A DNA stretch of 64,000 nucleotides. Source: Apiospora phragmitis (Eukaryota; Ascomycota; Sordariomycetes; Amphisphaeriales; Apiosporaceae). Shown here one piece after another: positions 1 to 10,934 of this stretch (the first letter of the stretch is position 1; every line of letters starts with the position of its first letter). Under the pieces are notes generated by a model. The model had not been told where the DNA came from. It searched no databases and saw nothing but the letters and a program-made list of their open reading frames with translations. The stretch is from contig JAQQWL010000008.1 in NCBI GenBank assembly GCA_038363925.1, positions 1-64,000 of the forward strand, read 5' to 3'. The position numbers and the translations under genes are program-made.

Positions 1-985
1 ACACAATCAAGATAGATACCCACAGCATGAATGAAATGATGAAAAACCACAATGTCGAGACGTACCCATGGTTGCTTCCACCCAGACGGCCTGGCTACCC
101 GTCAACTCGGCCATCTGCTTCAGTCGGGGAGAATAGAACTCGCCCTTGTCGGGACGGTTGTCGGGTGTAAACATGTTCTTCTTCCAGGGCTCTGAGCAAG
201 CCTTCCACCACAACCTCACCCCTGGGCAGGCTGGCGGGGTCCCCGAAGGGTTCCTGTGCTTCTTGCTGACCCAGCCGCGGTTTACCAGCACCTCGTGGCG
301 GCCCTTCTCTGGAGCGCCCGCCGTCCTCCGCGTCCCGCTCGAGCGGGGTCACGCATGTAGCCGTCGTCGCCGTCGCGCATGCGGGGGCCGATGAGTACTT
401 CTGGTCGTGGCGGAAGCGGCTGCGGGCCCAGACGCGGCGGAAGTCGAAGTCGTGGATCGCGTCCGGGTCGATGCGCGGCGGCAGCGGCAGGGGCTTCCGC
501 ACCAGGCGGTCCTCGAACTTGGCGATCAGCTCCGTCTTCCAGCCCAGCCGCTGCACCTGCCACGACCCCAGCAGGAACGCCGTCACGGGGATGATGGCCA
601 GCACGATCAGGCCCGCCCCCGCGCCCGCCCGTCCGCACCAGCTGCGGCGGGTTGTCGAGGATCGAGCTGAAGTTCGGGTCTTCGGCGGGCTGCTGCTTTC
701 GGGCGCGCGGGGTCTGGGAGGAAAAAGCGCGGTCGTGGCAGTGGCGATTGCGGCGTCGGCTTGTTGCGCAGGACAAAAGAGGAAGGATTCGTCGTCGTCG
801 TGGCGCTGCTGCTGCTGCTGCTGACTCTTGGACTGGGGATCGTAACGAGGTTTCGAGCCGCCGGACAAGCGATTGCCTGACGGACCAGCTGGGGCCCTTC
901 GTGGTGGGCGGGTTGGTGCTGGTGTTTTTCGCAAAAGGCGTGAGAATCCGCGTTGGTGGTGGATGTGGGATTGAGAAAATGACGT
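1..985 (-). CDS. SHY1: SHY1/SURF1 cytochrome c oxidase assembly factor, partial and frame-broken
   Basis: SURF1/Shy1 is a mitochondrial inner-membrane protein needed for cytochrome c oxidase (complex IV) assembly. Read on the minus strand, the family landmarks appear in order but in different frames: EDPNFSSILDNPP, the first membrane segment ending in GSWQVQRLGWKTELIAKFEDR, PLPLPPRIDPDA, RFRHDQ, LIGPRMRDGDDGY, VTPLERD, VLVNRGWVSKKHRNP, PRGEVVVEGLLR and NMFTPDNRPDKGEFY. About six frame changes are needed in 640 bases (near 630, 404, 354, 308, 247 and 200). The 3' end lies beyond the left edge of the window. I cannot place the start: there is no ATG on this strand between about 600 and 1140, so the initiator is either in an upstream exon or lost. 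It may be an error-rich contig region or a decaying copy. The family assignment is secure; the gene model is not. Confidence 0.78.
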
Positions 986-1146
986 TTCGCGGGAAATTCT
1001 CCAGAGCCCGGGGCGGCGCACCCACCTTGGAGCTTCACAGCTACCCCGGACTTCCAATGTGGGGCCGATCCTCCGCACCCTGACTTCCAGCGTTCAAGAA
1101 AGAATGCTCGAGGTCAACCTGGCAGTCTGCCTCTTTTCTCGATCAT

Positions 1147-3638
1147 GAGTAATGCTATATCCATCTTAACTCATGAAGGAGTCTCCATGGGGTTTGCTTA
1201 GGTACCTAACACGTGGAAGAATTAACGAGGTACCCCTATTTGACGAAATAGGGGTACAATAGCTCGTATATTTCGACTTGCCGGTGTTGTATGGTTGTCA
1301 GCGCCAAACCCATACATCCTTGTGTTTATGGAATCTCCCAAGATGCCCCCTATCCCAAAACACATGGCTTTTCATATCTGCGCATCTTCCTCTACTTCCT
1401 CGCAGCCCAGTCCCTCCATAGATAGGTGCCTTCACTGAACTTCAGCCAGCAGACTCTAGGTACACCCCTCGAGCCATAGTTGCGTGGTCGCAATGCCCCG
1501 CGCCGAAGCACGAGAGTCTTCCAGAAATATCTAGACCTCTCTATCGCTCGACGCCATGGAGATCAGACATCAGGCAGGCTACCAAAAATCTTGGAATCTC
1601 GGGGTCTTCTAGGTGCAAAGTTGTGAGTCGTGTCACAAGATAGCCTCCAGTGCGCGATGCAGCTTCCAATACTTTAGAGCTAGTTTGGCACTGCTCTTTG
1701 ATATGATATTCAGATTACCCCGTGGATGTATCGGCTCCGGGCTCTTTTTTCTTGGTTCTCGCAACCGAATAGCCATGGCTCCAAGATGTCTCCGGCTACT
1801 TTGTCAAAACTAACATCCAGATGTTCTTACAACAGTTGATCAGATATTGCAATACAAGCCATTGTATGATCGACTGGGAGGCAAGGGTTCTGTTGCTACC
1901 TTGGTCAGTGTGTGGCAAGATGAGATTAGGCATGTCAACTGGACGCCTTAGAACGACTTCGGAATGTCAGGGCTTCCCATGCACCACCTGGGTCTTCGTA
2001 AATCTATCTTCATGTGACCTCATGTGAAGGTTAGCCAGACCAAAACGGTGGTATGGATGCCTTGATATCAAGATCACAGCCCCTATCTTTGTTTCTTAAA
2101 CTAGACATTGTTCTAGCCGCGTGATTATTTCTACATCATGTTCTGCAACAGGCATCCTAGAGGCGATTTGCGGGATGCGTGACGAGCGCGACGCTCAGAT
2201 GTAAAGGCAACCGACTTTCTCGGAAAGAGGGGAAAAGAATCGAGAGTTCAAGGAGGTCTGGGTAGAGATCACGATGCGGGGGGTAAGGTAATTGGTTACG
2301 ACAAGACACCAACGTCCAGTAATTACGTGGAGGGGGTGCCTTTGACGTATGTCAAAGTCAGTCTTGAGCTTCAATTTGGCTCTATCCCGTCAACGGAAAT
2401 GAGTTTTCTGATTTTTAATGTCGGGGCTGGGCCATCACATCATACCAGATCTCATGGGCGAATTAGATTTCAGATACTAGGATCATGATACTGTTCTGTC
2501 CTCTATATTTCGAACATCGTGGGCGAAGATGCGTAGAACCCTTTTTCCAACATACTAAACGGCCAGATGGTCATATGATGTTCTCATTGATCACGACCTA
2601 GAAGTTTGGCTTGAGAGTCCAGGCTAGCCCAGAACTGAAGGCTGCCATAATAGATAGTCCAGCTATGGACCAGAGAGAATAAGCGTTCGAGTATTCGTTC
2701 CCCGGATGCGAGGAGGAAACACATTTTTGTACGCACCCAGCCGAAACCTCCACAGCTAGATTGAGATCAGTAAGCATAAGCTTCATCCTCTCCCATCGCC
2801 CCCCTTACCGGCGGTAAATGCGATGAAGAAGGCCATCGTCCATGATGTGATCTAGCCTCCATGGTGGCTGTAAGCCCCGTGACGGAACTAGGGAAGGGGA
2901 AGAGGGAGGGAGGAGAGGAATAGTTCCACTGCCGTCACTCCTGTACAGTTCTCTGCATGTTTTTGTTTTCTTTCTTTTTACCAGAATACCCCTGCAACAC
3001 TCCCAGCGGATGCAATCCGCTGCGCTCCGCTCAGGCGCCATTATTTACGCTTCCTAGAGACATCTTACTTTTACAAATATAGAGGCAAGCTAGCCTGGGA
3101 CATAGTAATCTATCTGCGGTAGAGGCCAGCCACCGCAGGCCGCGCGGCCTTGATCAAGATCAGAATCTGTACTAGATAATCATTGTTTACTCGTGAGTAT
3201 TGCTTTTTCCAACCGTGCAGATCTGTGCAGAAAATAGTGGTCCGACGAGAAGCGGAGAGTATACTGCGAGGAGCCGGGAGGAGGGCACAAATCCTCCAAT
3301 GTGGCAAATCTGCAACCCTGGTAGGACCTGCGGTTCAAGACGCCCCGAGAGCGAGCGGTGCGTGTGGGTATTCATTACTGGCCAATGAAAAGTCTCTGGG
3401 AAGATGATAGATCGTACATGTCAGCCAGCCGTTCAAACTGGAAACCAGATCGCCAGGGTCGGCCCGGCATTTTCTATATTTCATGCAGTAGGTGGTAGGC
3501 ACCAGACCTCAGCATTGGCTGTTGCGCCTCCACCCCTTCGCGGAGGCAGCTTCGTAGATGCAATTATATGTTTATCCATGACATGATGACGAGAAAGCCA
3601 TCACCTAAACAGGCCATCCCGCGGCAGCTAGCAGAGAT
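1147..3638. other. Intergenic, no gene recognised
   Basis: Only short unconnected open frames with no family resemblance. It holds a 12-base palindrome at 1198-1209 and an imperfect hairpin at 2879-2938, both listed as findings. A hairpin with GCGGAT/ATCCGC arms lies near 3006-3020. Confidence 0.5.
2879..2938. repeat. Imperfect inverted repeat
   Basis: The left arm GTGACGGAACTA (2879-2890) is complementary to TAGTTCC...CCGTCAC at 2921-2938, apart from four or so extra bases in the right arm. The 30-base loop is purine-rich (G/A only). No open frame crosses it. It could form a hairpin in a transcript or be chance. Confidence 0.45.
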
Positions 3639-4541
3639 TTACCTCTTGACGCACAGGTCGGTACGGATTACCCACTTCTCACCTTCAAGCACTTCGCGAC
3701 CTTCGTGCTTGATCGTAGTGCAGGCCGGCGTCCGTGGGTATTCTTGCGCTATGAGGAAGCTAATGCGCGCGTATGGTCTGATCGGAGAGGTATCCAACCT
3801 TCCCGTAGACAAGTCGTCTCCATGTTTATGTAGAAGCAGCATCCCAGTCTCGAGAGAAACCGTTGTGTCGCTCTCCACTTCGCTTCGTTCGTTCGGTAAG
3901 AGACGGTTTCACCCCCCGGCTTCTGACGCCGATGTCAGGTATATCAGTAGCGTCCAAGTCGTCTTGGTGCTGATATTTTTGGAGTTATCAGTGGCTGATG
4001 GTAAGGTCACGAGATTGTAGTCATCATCTGGTTGAGATATTAGCTTTTTTCTTTTTTGCCCAAACTCCCAAGTAGATAGAAACCGACGTACAATGGGCAT
4101 CGAAGAACTGGTTCGGCGAGTATCGATAGACTCGAATGTTAGGGTTGAGCCCAACGACCTCGCCATTCCAGGTCAAACCAACAGAGTCATCTGACAAGAG
4201 GTCCTTCAACCCCGTCTCGAGCCAGAGCCTCCGGGCAAAGTGGAAATCATCGATCTGATATCGATCATTGACGCGGACAGCCTCACCGCGCTTCGGGCGC
4301 CCTGGTGTCGTCGTGAAGGGCAGTCCCGCAGATAAGTAACATAGTCCCGGCAAAGCGATTTGGGGAAGAAATTGCGTACAAGCAATATCTTATCTCGGAA
4401 CGCGGGATGGGCTTCCTCCAGCGACAAGCTAGTTACTGGAAGAGCAGGCCTGAAGGCAGGCCATTTGGGTGCAGGCGGGGGAGCCTTTGCTGAATGCTCC
4501 AACTCTCGTTTATTGGACTTGGCACCCTTTGTCTTGGCCAT
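3639..4541 (-). CDS. 2-oxoglutarate/Fe(II) oxygenase, prolyl 4-hydroxylase-like
   Basis: This is a fungal oxidoreductase of the prolyl 4-hydroxylase alpha-subunit-like 2OG-Fe(II) oxygenase family. It starts at MAKTKGAKSNK (ATG 4541). Family signatures are PFTTTPGRPKRGEAVRVNDRYQ, then FFDAHYDD with the first two iron ligands (H and D) formed exactly across an intron at 4028-4091 (GTACGT...CAG), then TTWTLLIYLTS, GGETV, VSLETGMLLLHKHGDD and HEGREVLEGEKWVIRTDL, which carries the last iron ligand and the 2OG-binding arginine. Three single-base shifts are needed: near 4335, at a six-C run at 3912-3917, and near 3893. With them the length is exactly divisible by three. About 28 extra residues sit between HKHGDD and HEGREV; this could be an insertion or an unrecognised intron. 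The substrate is unknown. Confidence 0.82.
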
Positions 4542-5740
4542 GGCGGACGATTGCTTGACTCATATGATGATTCTGATGCTCGCTCGCAGTGTAGAGAGCG
4601 GAAACCCGAGCGGAATCATGTAAGCGAAACCATGAATTTCGCCTGCCACCTGCTCGATTCCACCTCCGGGTCATGGAATGTTACACGGGATCTAGCTTTG
4701 GTGCTTTCGACGAATCGGAATTGAGGCGTTCTAGAGTCGACGATGTCGGCCTAGCCAGCTTACCAGCTTTTTGAACTTACCGCTCTCTGGGGAAGTGGCA
4801 CTTCGCTAGCTCGTGGTTCCAACTTGCCGATCATCCGATCTTGTTCCACATTAAAACCGAGGCCCCCTATGTATCCGATTCCCAACTCCTTCATGGCAAC
4901 CCAATGAATGGGGGGACGGGCAGGGCGGGGGGTTTCTGCAAGAAAAAGAAACGAAAAAAAGGAAAGGGTTCGGAATGATCTGCAAAAATTGGGACCTGTG
5001 ATGGGTCATCGCCGTGCTTTGGTGTACATACATATCTTAATTTCGACTGATGCAGCCACATATGTATTATTGGCTAAAGTACTCCAAGTCATGATGTGGG
5101 TATGATCTGAGCATAACCTGAGCATTGAGGTATGAGCTGGTGTGAGCTGGCCACGTTACGCTATTGTGCTACCCCAGAAGCCGCCGCAGATTCATCATAT
5201 TCCGGGGTTGACAGGTCATGGCGAATCTTAACGGTCACTTGTGCAACAGCGGCCGGCAAGCTGTCAGGTCGTTGCAGCAGCGCCTGACCTGGACGCCTCC
5301 CATCCATCATCATCTTTAACACATCTACAAGGATCTGTCTGCACTAATCGCACCATCACTACTACCACTGCCTTCAGCTAGCTCTATGAATCCAGGTACT
5401 CGGAGCCCAGAGTCAAGACAGTATGATATACTGTACAAGCTAAGAAACCGCCTTCATCCCTTGCCTGGTACGTGGAAGTAAGAGTACTTGCTTTTGCAGT
5501 CACCTAGACCACCACCACAGCCTTGAATCACGATACCCTTGGCCATCGCCAAAGCCCAGCATCAACCCAAAGCGGAGGAGTTGCGGGATTAGCTCTTTCC
5601 TAATTTATAGTAGCATGTCATCAAGCAGGTATAATAACCGGTAAGTATCTCAATCCTAACCCTCCCCTGAGGATCTTATTGTATATATATGGGATCTGCC
5701 TCACTTCCTAGCATGCAAGTATTCTGTTTTTGTACCATCC
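4542..5740. other. Intergenic, no gene recognised
   Basis: Presumed shared upstream region of the divergent oxygenase gene (left) and the uncharacterised gene at 5741 (right). I see no other gene or repeat. Confidence 0.5.
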
Positions 5741-6563
5741 ATGTCCGTCACATCTCAACTCAAGTGCAAATATGAGCAAACTCATGTCTTGGACGGGTTA
5801 TTGTATGAAGGCGGATAAGAGCCTAGTAAAACATGCAACTTCTTCGGTGAAATCCGGCAGCGAGGCCCGTTATCAGCTCAAGGGTATAGCAGAGCTGGCT
5901 TCGGTGAAGCGGTCGATTATGAGCTGGCGGGAACATGCCATACGTTCTGCAATTCTCCCCGAGCGCAAGCGCTTCTGCCTTAAAATCGACGGTTACCTCA
6001 GGACGGCCTACGCCAGAGCATCCGACCAACCGACTGGACCGATCTCTGGCCTCCGAGAACCATTTATGCTGCTGAAGATGGCTCTCAAACAGCTCATGAT
6101 CATTCGCAACTTCGATGAACGAGTGCGGGTGAAGGCAGCCGAGACACCGAGAGCCAACAGAGAGGCAGAAGATACTTGGTTAACAATTAAATTGCAATAC
6201 GCCAAGGCTTGCCTCCTCCTCCTCATTCGCATCTTCGTATGTCACCCCAATCTCTTTTCGTGGTTCTTTCTCTGTCAATTCAGAGAGGAAGTCATGCCAT
6301 CGACGAAATTATACACTGACTGGTCCCGTCACAGTGGTCCGTCCTTCCTAAATACCGAGAGTGGTGGGAAGGAGATTGAAGCCAGCCTCAAGAGCAAGGA
6401 CTGGCTCAAACAATTCATCCTAGACTCGCGCAATTCAGAGCGTCTAGCGGTTGTTAGTCGAGAGCGCCTTCTCAAGGTATTGGAGGAATTCCGGCGTCAG
6501 AAAAGAGCCATCGACAGCGGCCAGGGGTCTCAGAAAGGGCTCGATATAAACATGTTGACATGA
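5741..6563 (+). CDS. Uncharacterised protein, model uncertain
   Basis: I do not recognise this family. Protein-like sequence runs to a stop at 6563. One reading starts at ATG 5741 (MSVTSQLKCKYEQTHVLDG) and must shift frame near 5815 to join KSLVKHATSS. An in-frame alternative starts at ATG 5772. A probable intron of 98 bases at 6237-6334 has a GTATGT donor, an ACTGAC branch site and a CACAG acceptor. It leads into VLPKYREWWE, after which another one-base shift (near 6365, in a G-rich run) joins EIEASLKSKDWLKQFIL and a basic helical C-terminus (RERLLKVLEEFRRQKRA). No signal peptide or membrane segment is clear. The charged helical content suggests a soluble protein. Coding status is fairly likely; the exact structure is not. 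Confidence 0.5.
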
Positions 6564-7112
6564 GTGTTTTTGCACTTACATACAACTATCGATCACAGTT
6601 TTATCTACAAAATTGGGGTGTTTCGTTTACAATATCATACCAATTTTCAAGCAATCAGACGATAGAAAAGAATAATATGAGAGTTCGTGGGAATTTGTCA
6701 GTCACCTTTCAGCGATACCATGGTGGCTTTACCGGGCCACATCAGCCACAGGGGTCACCTAGCCACTACTGTACATGAAGGGACCTCCACTAGTGGAGAG
6801 CGTAGCGTCCTAGCCGCTCTTCCCCGGATCTTAGCCCGCAGAAACAAAGAACTCGTGGGTCTCAACCCCAAGAAGGCATTGACTTTTGCAAAACACTCGC
6901 ATGTTTGGCTTGTTCGACAGACCGGACCCTTGACGATCAATTTCTGGGTGACGACCCTTGCCTAAGCGCTTCGCGTATCTTCTTTCGAACGTGACCTGTC
7001 ACGCGACTACAACACCCCGCAGAAGGGTTTATTTACTGTATACTGTATCAGGGCTGGCGGCCGCTTCTCTCACAGCTACTGAACGATGTGGTCATTCGGA
7101 ACGACTTTCACA
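6564..7112. other. Intergenic, no gene recognised
   Basis: Between two same-strand genes. It presumably holds the 3' end of the gene to the left and the AIM11 promoter. No repeat or RNA gene seen. Confidence 0.5.
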
Positions 7113-7702
7113 ATGGCCAACGATCGAGATTCCAAAAGCGAGTCGCTACCGATAGCTACGGCATCCACAGCATCCACAGTGACGGCGAATGCCACCAACA
7201 TACCCGAGACGAACGCTTCAATGCAGCTTGTCAGCACGCGGCCCGACACCCGCACACCCATCTTCTCCCAGCGGTCGATGAAGCAACTCGGTCTTTTCTT
7301 CGGTGGTGCAGTCTTCTCACCCTCTCCACCCTTGTCACCCGACGTGCTGTTGCCCGGAAACTCAGAGTAACGCAGCCGAGATTCTTCATACCAAGCAACA
7401 GACCTGCAAATAAGTTGGACGGGGACAACTCTCTTATTGCTGTAGAGGCATTGGGTCTGGCAACCTTGAACGTCTTCGGATTCGGAATTATGGCGACTGG
7501 CGGGCTATCCTGGGCTTTTGACGTATCGAGCGTAGCGGAACTGAGAGGAATGGCTCGCAAGACCCTTGGAGCAGACGGGTCCAGAACGGACGAAGAAGCT
7601 GAGAGGGAGGTCGAAGAATGGGTTGCCAAAATGCTCTTCAAGAAGGATGAAAAGGACAATGGGGAACAGAAACCAGCCAAGGAAGTTGAGAAGACCAAGT
7701 AG
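7113..7702 (+). CDS. AIM11: AIM11-like mitochondrial inheritance membrane protein
   Basis: Matches the fungal AIM11 (altered inheritance of mitochondria 11) family, small two-helix membrane proteins of unknown biochemical role. After a variable N-terminus from ATG 7113, the conserved part is QLGLFFGGAVF, then LSTLVTRRAVARKLR, PRFF, LIAVEALGLATLNVFGFGIM, ATGGLSWAFDVSSVAELR and the acidic tail RTDEEAEREVEEWVAKML. The two hydrophobic stretches fit the family's two membrane spans. A single missing base between 7309 and 7321 separates the first hydrophobic segment from the rest. Adding one base makes 591 nt, a 196-aa protein, close to the usual family length. No intron is evident. Confidence 0.85.
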
Positions 7703-8525
7703 GTCGATACGGCAATGCAGAGTATGTACGACTAACATTTGCCGTTGGTTTTCGGCAATGCTTATGCCTCTCGTATGTGTTCTCGTATTCTACGCTTCGG
7801 TTTGGTATGATACTTGCTGACACAAATTTTCAGAATGCTGCCAGTAACCGCACTGCAAAAGGCGCCTCCAGTTCTCTATGCCGCGACAGCACTTGGGTCT
7901 GGGTAACCAATTCGCACTGTGGCCAACCACTACTACGTTCATGGGACAGAACGCCTCCTCCTTAGTAATGTTATGCGTTCCAAAAGCGGTCTAATCTCGC
8001 GGATTGTTCCCACCCAGCCTGCAGCGGTGTCGCTCTGTAGCCAACGGGTCGATCATTCAACTACCCTATACGCTTGCTACCCGTCCCGCCCAAGGCTGAG
8101 TAGGGTTGACTTAGCGCTCCGATTTTCTCCATCCCCGCTGTCTACAACATGTTCGAAGATCGTGTAAGTGAAATGCTTTCCATTTTGTTGCCTTTCAGCC
8201 GTCTGAGCATGGGGCGTCGGGGTACATTCAACCTGCTTGGGCGTAGGTATGTAGTATACTCCCCTATTGTATGCATCAGCAGTCTACCAGTCTTACCCCG
8301 GCAAGCATGCAAGACGAGATTCGCATCGTGGAGCAAGGCAAACCTGTTTTCTTTTTGCTACAACTCGCATATCCCACTAACCCAATGGTCTTGGCTCCTA
8401 TGTTCAGACAACGATGCGGTATAATACCACAGTGGATGCCTGTCTTTCTTGGCCTCTTCCGTTGTAATGTTCTATTCTGTTGATCGGTGAACGCTTCAAG
8501 TATTTCGTCGACTACACAAGGCACC
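7703..8525. other. Intergenic, possible upstream exons of the next gene
   Basis: No recognised gene. ATG 8149 opens a short frame followed by a GTAAGT...TTTCAG intron-like segment. After splicing it continues in a protein-like way (MFEDRPSEHGASGYIQPAWA), and near 8300-8400 there is another plausible exon (DEIRIVEQGKPVFFLLQLAY). These may be 5' exons of the gene at 8526 or a separate small gene. I cannot join them reliably. Confidence 0.3.
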
Positions 8526-10096
8526 ATGGCGCTGTACCATGTTAGAGTACGCAACTACTACTGGAATCGGACGCTCTCCAAGTACTCGAAAGATCATCGA
8601 GTACACACTCCTGTCCAGTCTCCTGTTCGACAACAGGGGAATTGTGCCGCACCTTGCACAGTTCGTCTTCTTAACAAGGAAGAGAGACTCGGCGTTCATC
8701 TAGTCAGCCACGACAAGGACCTGACTGTCTATGATGGACGGCCGCCTTACCTTGCCGAGGCCCATGGCATAATCATCAGAACGTCGCGGCAGTCGTGTCC
8801 GCGCCCAATATGGGTGGTGCAGGAGGAGATTCAGTTTGAACCCCCCTTTCCTGTTAGCATAGTTGATCTCGCCACGAACGAGTCTATAAAATCCGAATGC
8901 GCGAGTATCTGCTGGGTCCCTCACCTCAAAGAGTCTAATGGTACATTGCTCACCATCCTGAACGATGTCCCAGGGGAAGTTCAAATTGGCTCAACGAAGA
9001 CCATTAGGTCCAATGTTGTAACCCAAGTACCAGGATGTCCTGAGAAGACGAAAGCCGAATGGGTCGAGGTCGAGAGACTCTCAAGCTGCTCTATACTCGA
9101 CGATAAAGAGAAAGAAACGATATTCAATGCTCAACTCGAATCACTTCATTCTGACCAGAAAACTTCCGTTCCTCCTCGGGTATCTTTGCGGGAGTGCATT
9201 CGTTCGCCCATGGAACGCCTTCGAACCTCTCCTTTCCGGGTAGATACTCTTGTGGGCCTAAGCGCAAATCCTGGCGAGGACCTGGGGGTGCTCCAAGCGG
9301 CGACGTCGGACCGAAGCATCGAAGACAGCACTGAAGACAGGATCGACGACTCTAGTGACTTGAGCGATGAAGGGTACTTGTCTGAAGATCCGTTCGAGGG
9401 CCCGCCACTCTCCACGGTTGAGAGTGTAAGTACACTCTCCAAATATGGACCCGTGATGCTGCCGACTCAGTTATTAATGTTGTGTTTTGCAGACTAGACG
9501 ACGTTGTTGTAACTACCCCGATCTAGCCCCTACATCGTCGAACCCAGCCCCGAGACATAGGCACCTACAAGACCACGAGTGTCCTCGCGGCTCGAACCAC
9601 TCTGAGCATTGCGTCTTCGTGGACCTTCAGCCGAAAGTGCTTCCTAAGAAACCATGAGCACTGTCGCTTGCCGCTCGCAGAAGAGGTAAAGATCGTTGAC
9701 CTCGACTCCGTCGCCGCATCCTCCACAGTATCTGGATCCTCATCGTTGGCACTGGCACTCGAGCAGTCGTCAATGGACACGACCTCGCAACATCTTGGTG
9801 ATGATGACGTCGACGGCGAGGATGAATACCGATCAATTTGCGGCTGGCCGCTCGTCCCGAACCTGGAAACGCGATTGCGGTCTCCAGACCTCTCCGGGCT
9901 TGTTGGTCATGACCTTGACCCATCTTCGTTTTGGGAACCCGACGTAGCGTCTCCATATGAAGCCCAGTCCACCACCCCCTCGCCTTCTATGATGGATATC
10001 GATGGGGGGTGGACGCTTACGGACGAAGAGGGAATGTCCTTACTCCAGCATGGTCTACCCTCCACACCTCCTCCTTCTTATGGGATGTATCAATAA
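8526..10096 (+). CDS. Uncharacterised protein, probably one intron and one frame break
   Basis: I do not recognise a family. From ATG 8526 a 300-codon exon runs to a clear intron at 9426-9492 (GTAAGT...TTGCAG, phase 0). The spliced frame then continues 54 codons, rich in Cys/His, to a TGA at 9655-9657. The next frame is open from at least 9599 to 10096 and looks like a genuine C-terminus: acidic and Ser/Thr/Pro-rich, with DGEDEYRSICGWPLVP, SFWEPDVAS and a PPPSYGMYQ end. I infer a one-base error just before 9655 that would join them into about 500 aa. The protein is rich in Ser, Asp and Glu (DRIDDSSDLSDEGYLSED) with no membrane helices, so large parts are probably disordered. The start may lie further upstream. 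Confidence 0.5.
9426..9492 (+). other. Predicted intron
   Basis: GTAAGT donor and TTGCAG acceptor, 67 nt. Reading through it gives an in-frame stop shortly after, whereas splicing keeps frame. Confidence 0.6.
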
Positions 10097-10934
10097 CGGC
10101 CCCTACTACACTGCATGGAGGTTATCATCTGGGCTTTACTATAAGGAGGAGAAGGATTGGTTCAACAGGAGGCGAGCATGCGTCTTTCCTTTTTACGTTT
10201 CTATCGCTTTGGGTCCCAAGCCCTAGTAGCACGAGGTCGGTTTTCTGTAAAATCATTCACTTGGTGGCACGTACTTTGTTACGATGTTGGGCTGAGCCAA
10301 AATATTTTTCTCATGCCCCTGGCGCTAGGGGGTGGAAAGTCTTTTTTGTATTGTCGCTCTTTGTTTTTTTCCACGCATTAAAAGAAAACACACGCTTTTT
10401 AAGACTTCTTTACTTGTTTTTGTGCAATTCTGAATCTCCCCTACCCAACGTGTAATATATCCGCAGTTAATATGCATTTGCTCCAGATGCTAGTTTCAAA
10501 ACTCTTGCTCCCCAAAGTATAACCTTGCATGGTGATCTCGAACAATGCAGCACGTAATGTGATCTAGTACATATGCATGCCCGATATATTCTTAGCATGC
10601 TGCTTGCTTTTAAGGCCTGACCATGCACATGTCATAGTTTCCATCCACATCCACTGCAAGCAAACAAAGTTAGGCTCTTTATTTCATGACATTGCTCTTT
10701 TGTACGTAAATATGCGGCGGAGCACGTCGACACAAGCTATTCCAGCTATAGACCACCATAAATCTAACTTATGCTAGGTGGGAAGAAAAACCCCGGGCTG
10801 GTATCGTACCTTTGTTGAAGAGTAGTAGATGGCAAGGTTAGTCGACACGAGCCAAAGATCTATATCACATCTCCGATTATGGAGTACTTTGCTCGCTGGG
10901 AATGGGCACCTGCAGTCTCACTCTCTCTCACTCT
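10097..10934. other. Intergenic between convergent genes
   Basis: Presumed 3' flanks of the gene at 8526 and of pantothenate kinase. T-rich tracts occur around 10340-10420. A CACTCTCTCTCACTCTCT-type CT repeat near 10919-10936 touches the kinase stop. Nothing else seen. Confidence 0.5.

Noticed and set aside
3568..4020. 150-codon open frame on the plus strand
   Set aside because: Antisense to the oxygenase 3' exon that carries the catalytic motifs.
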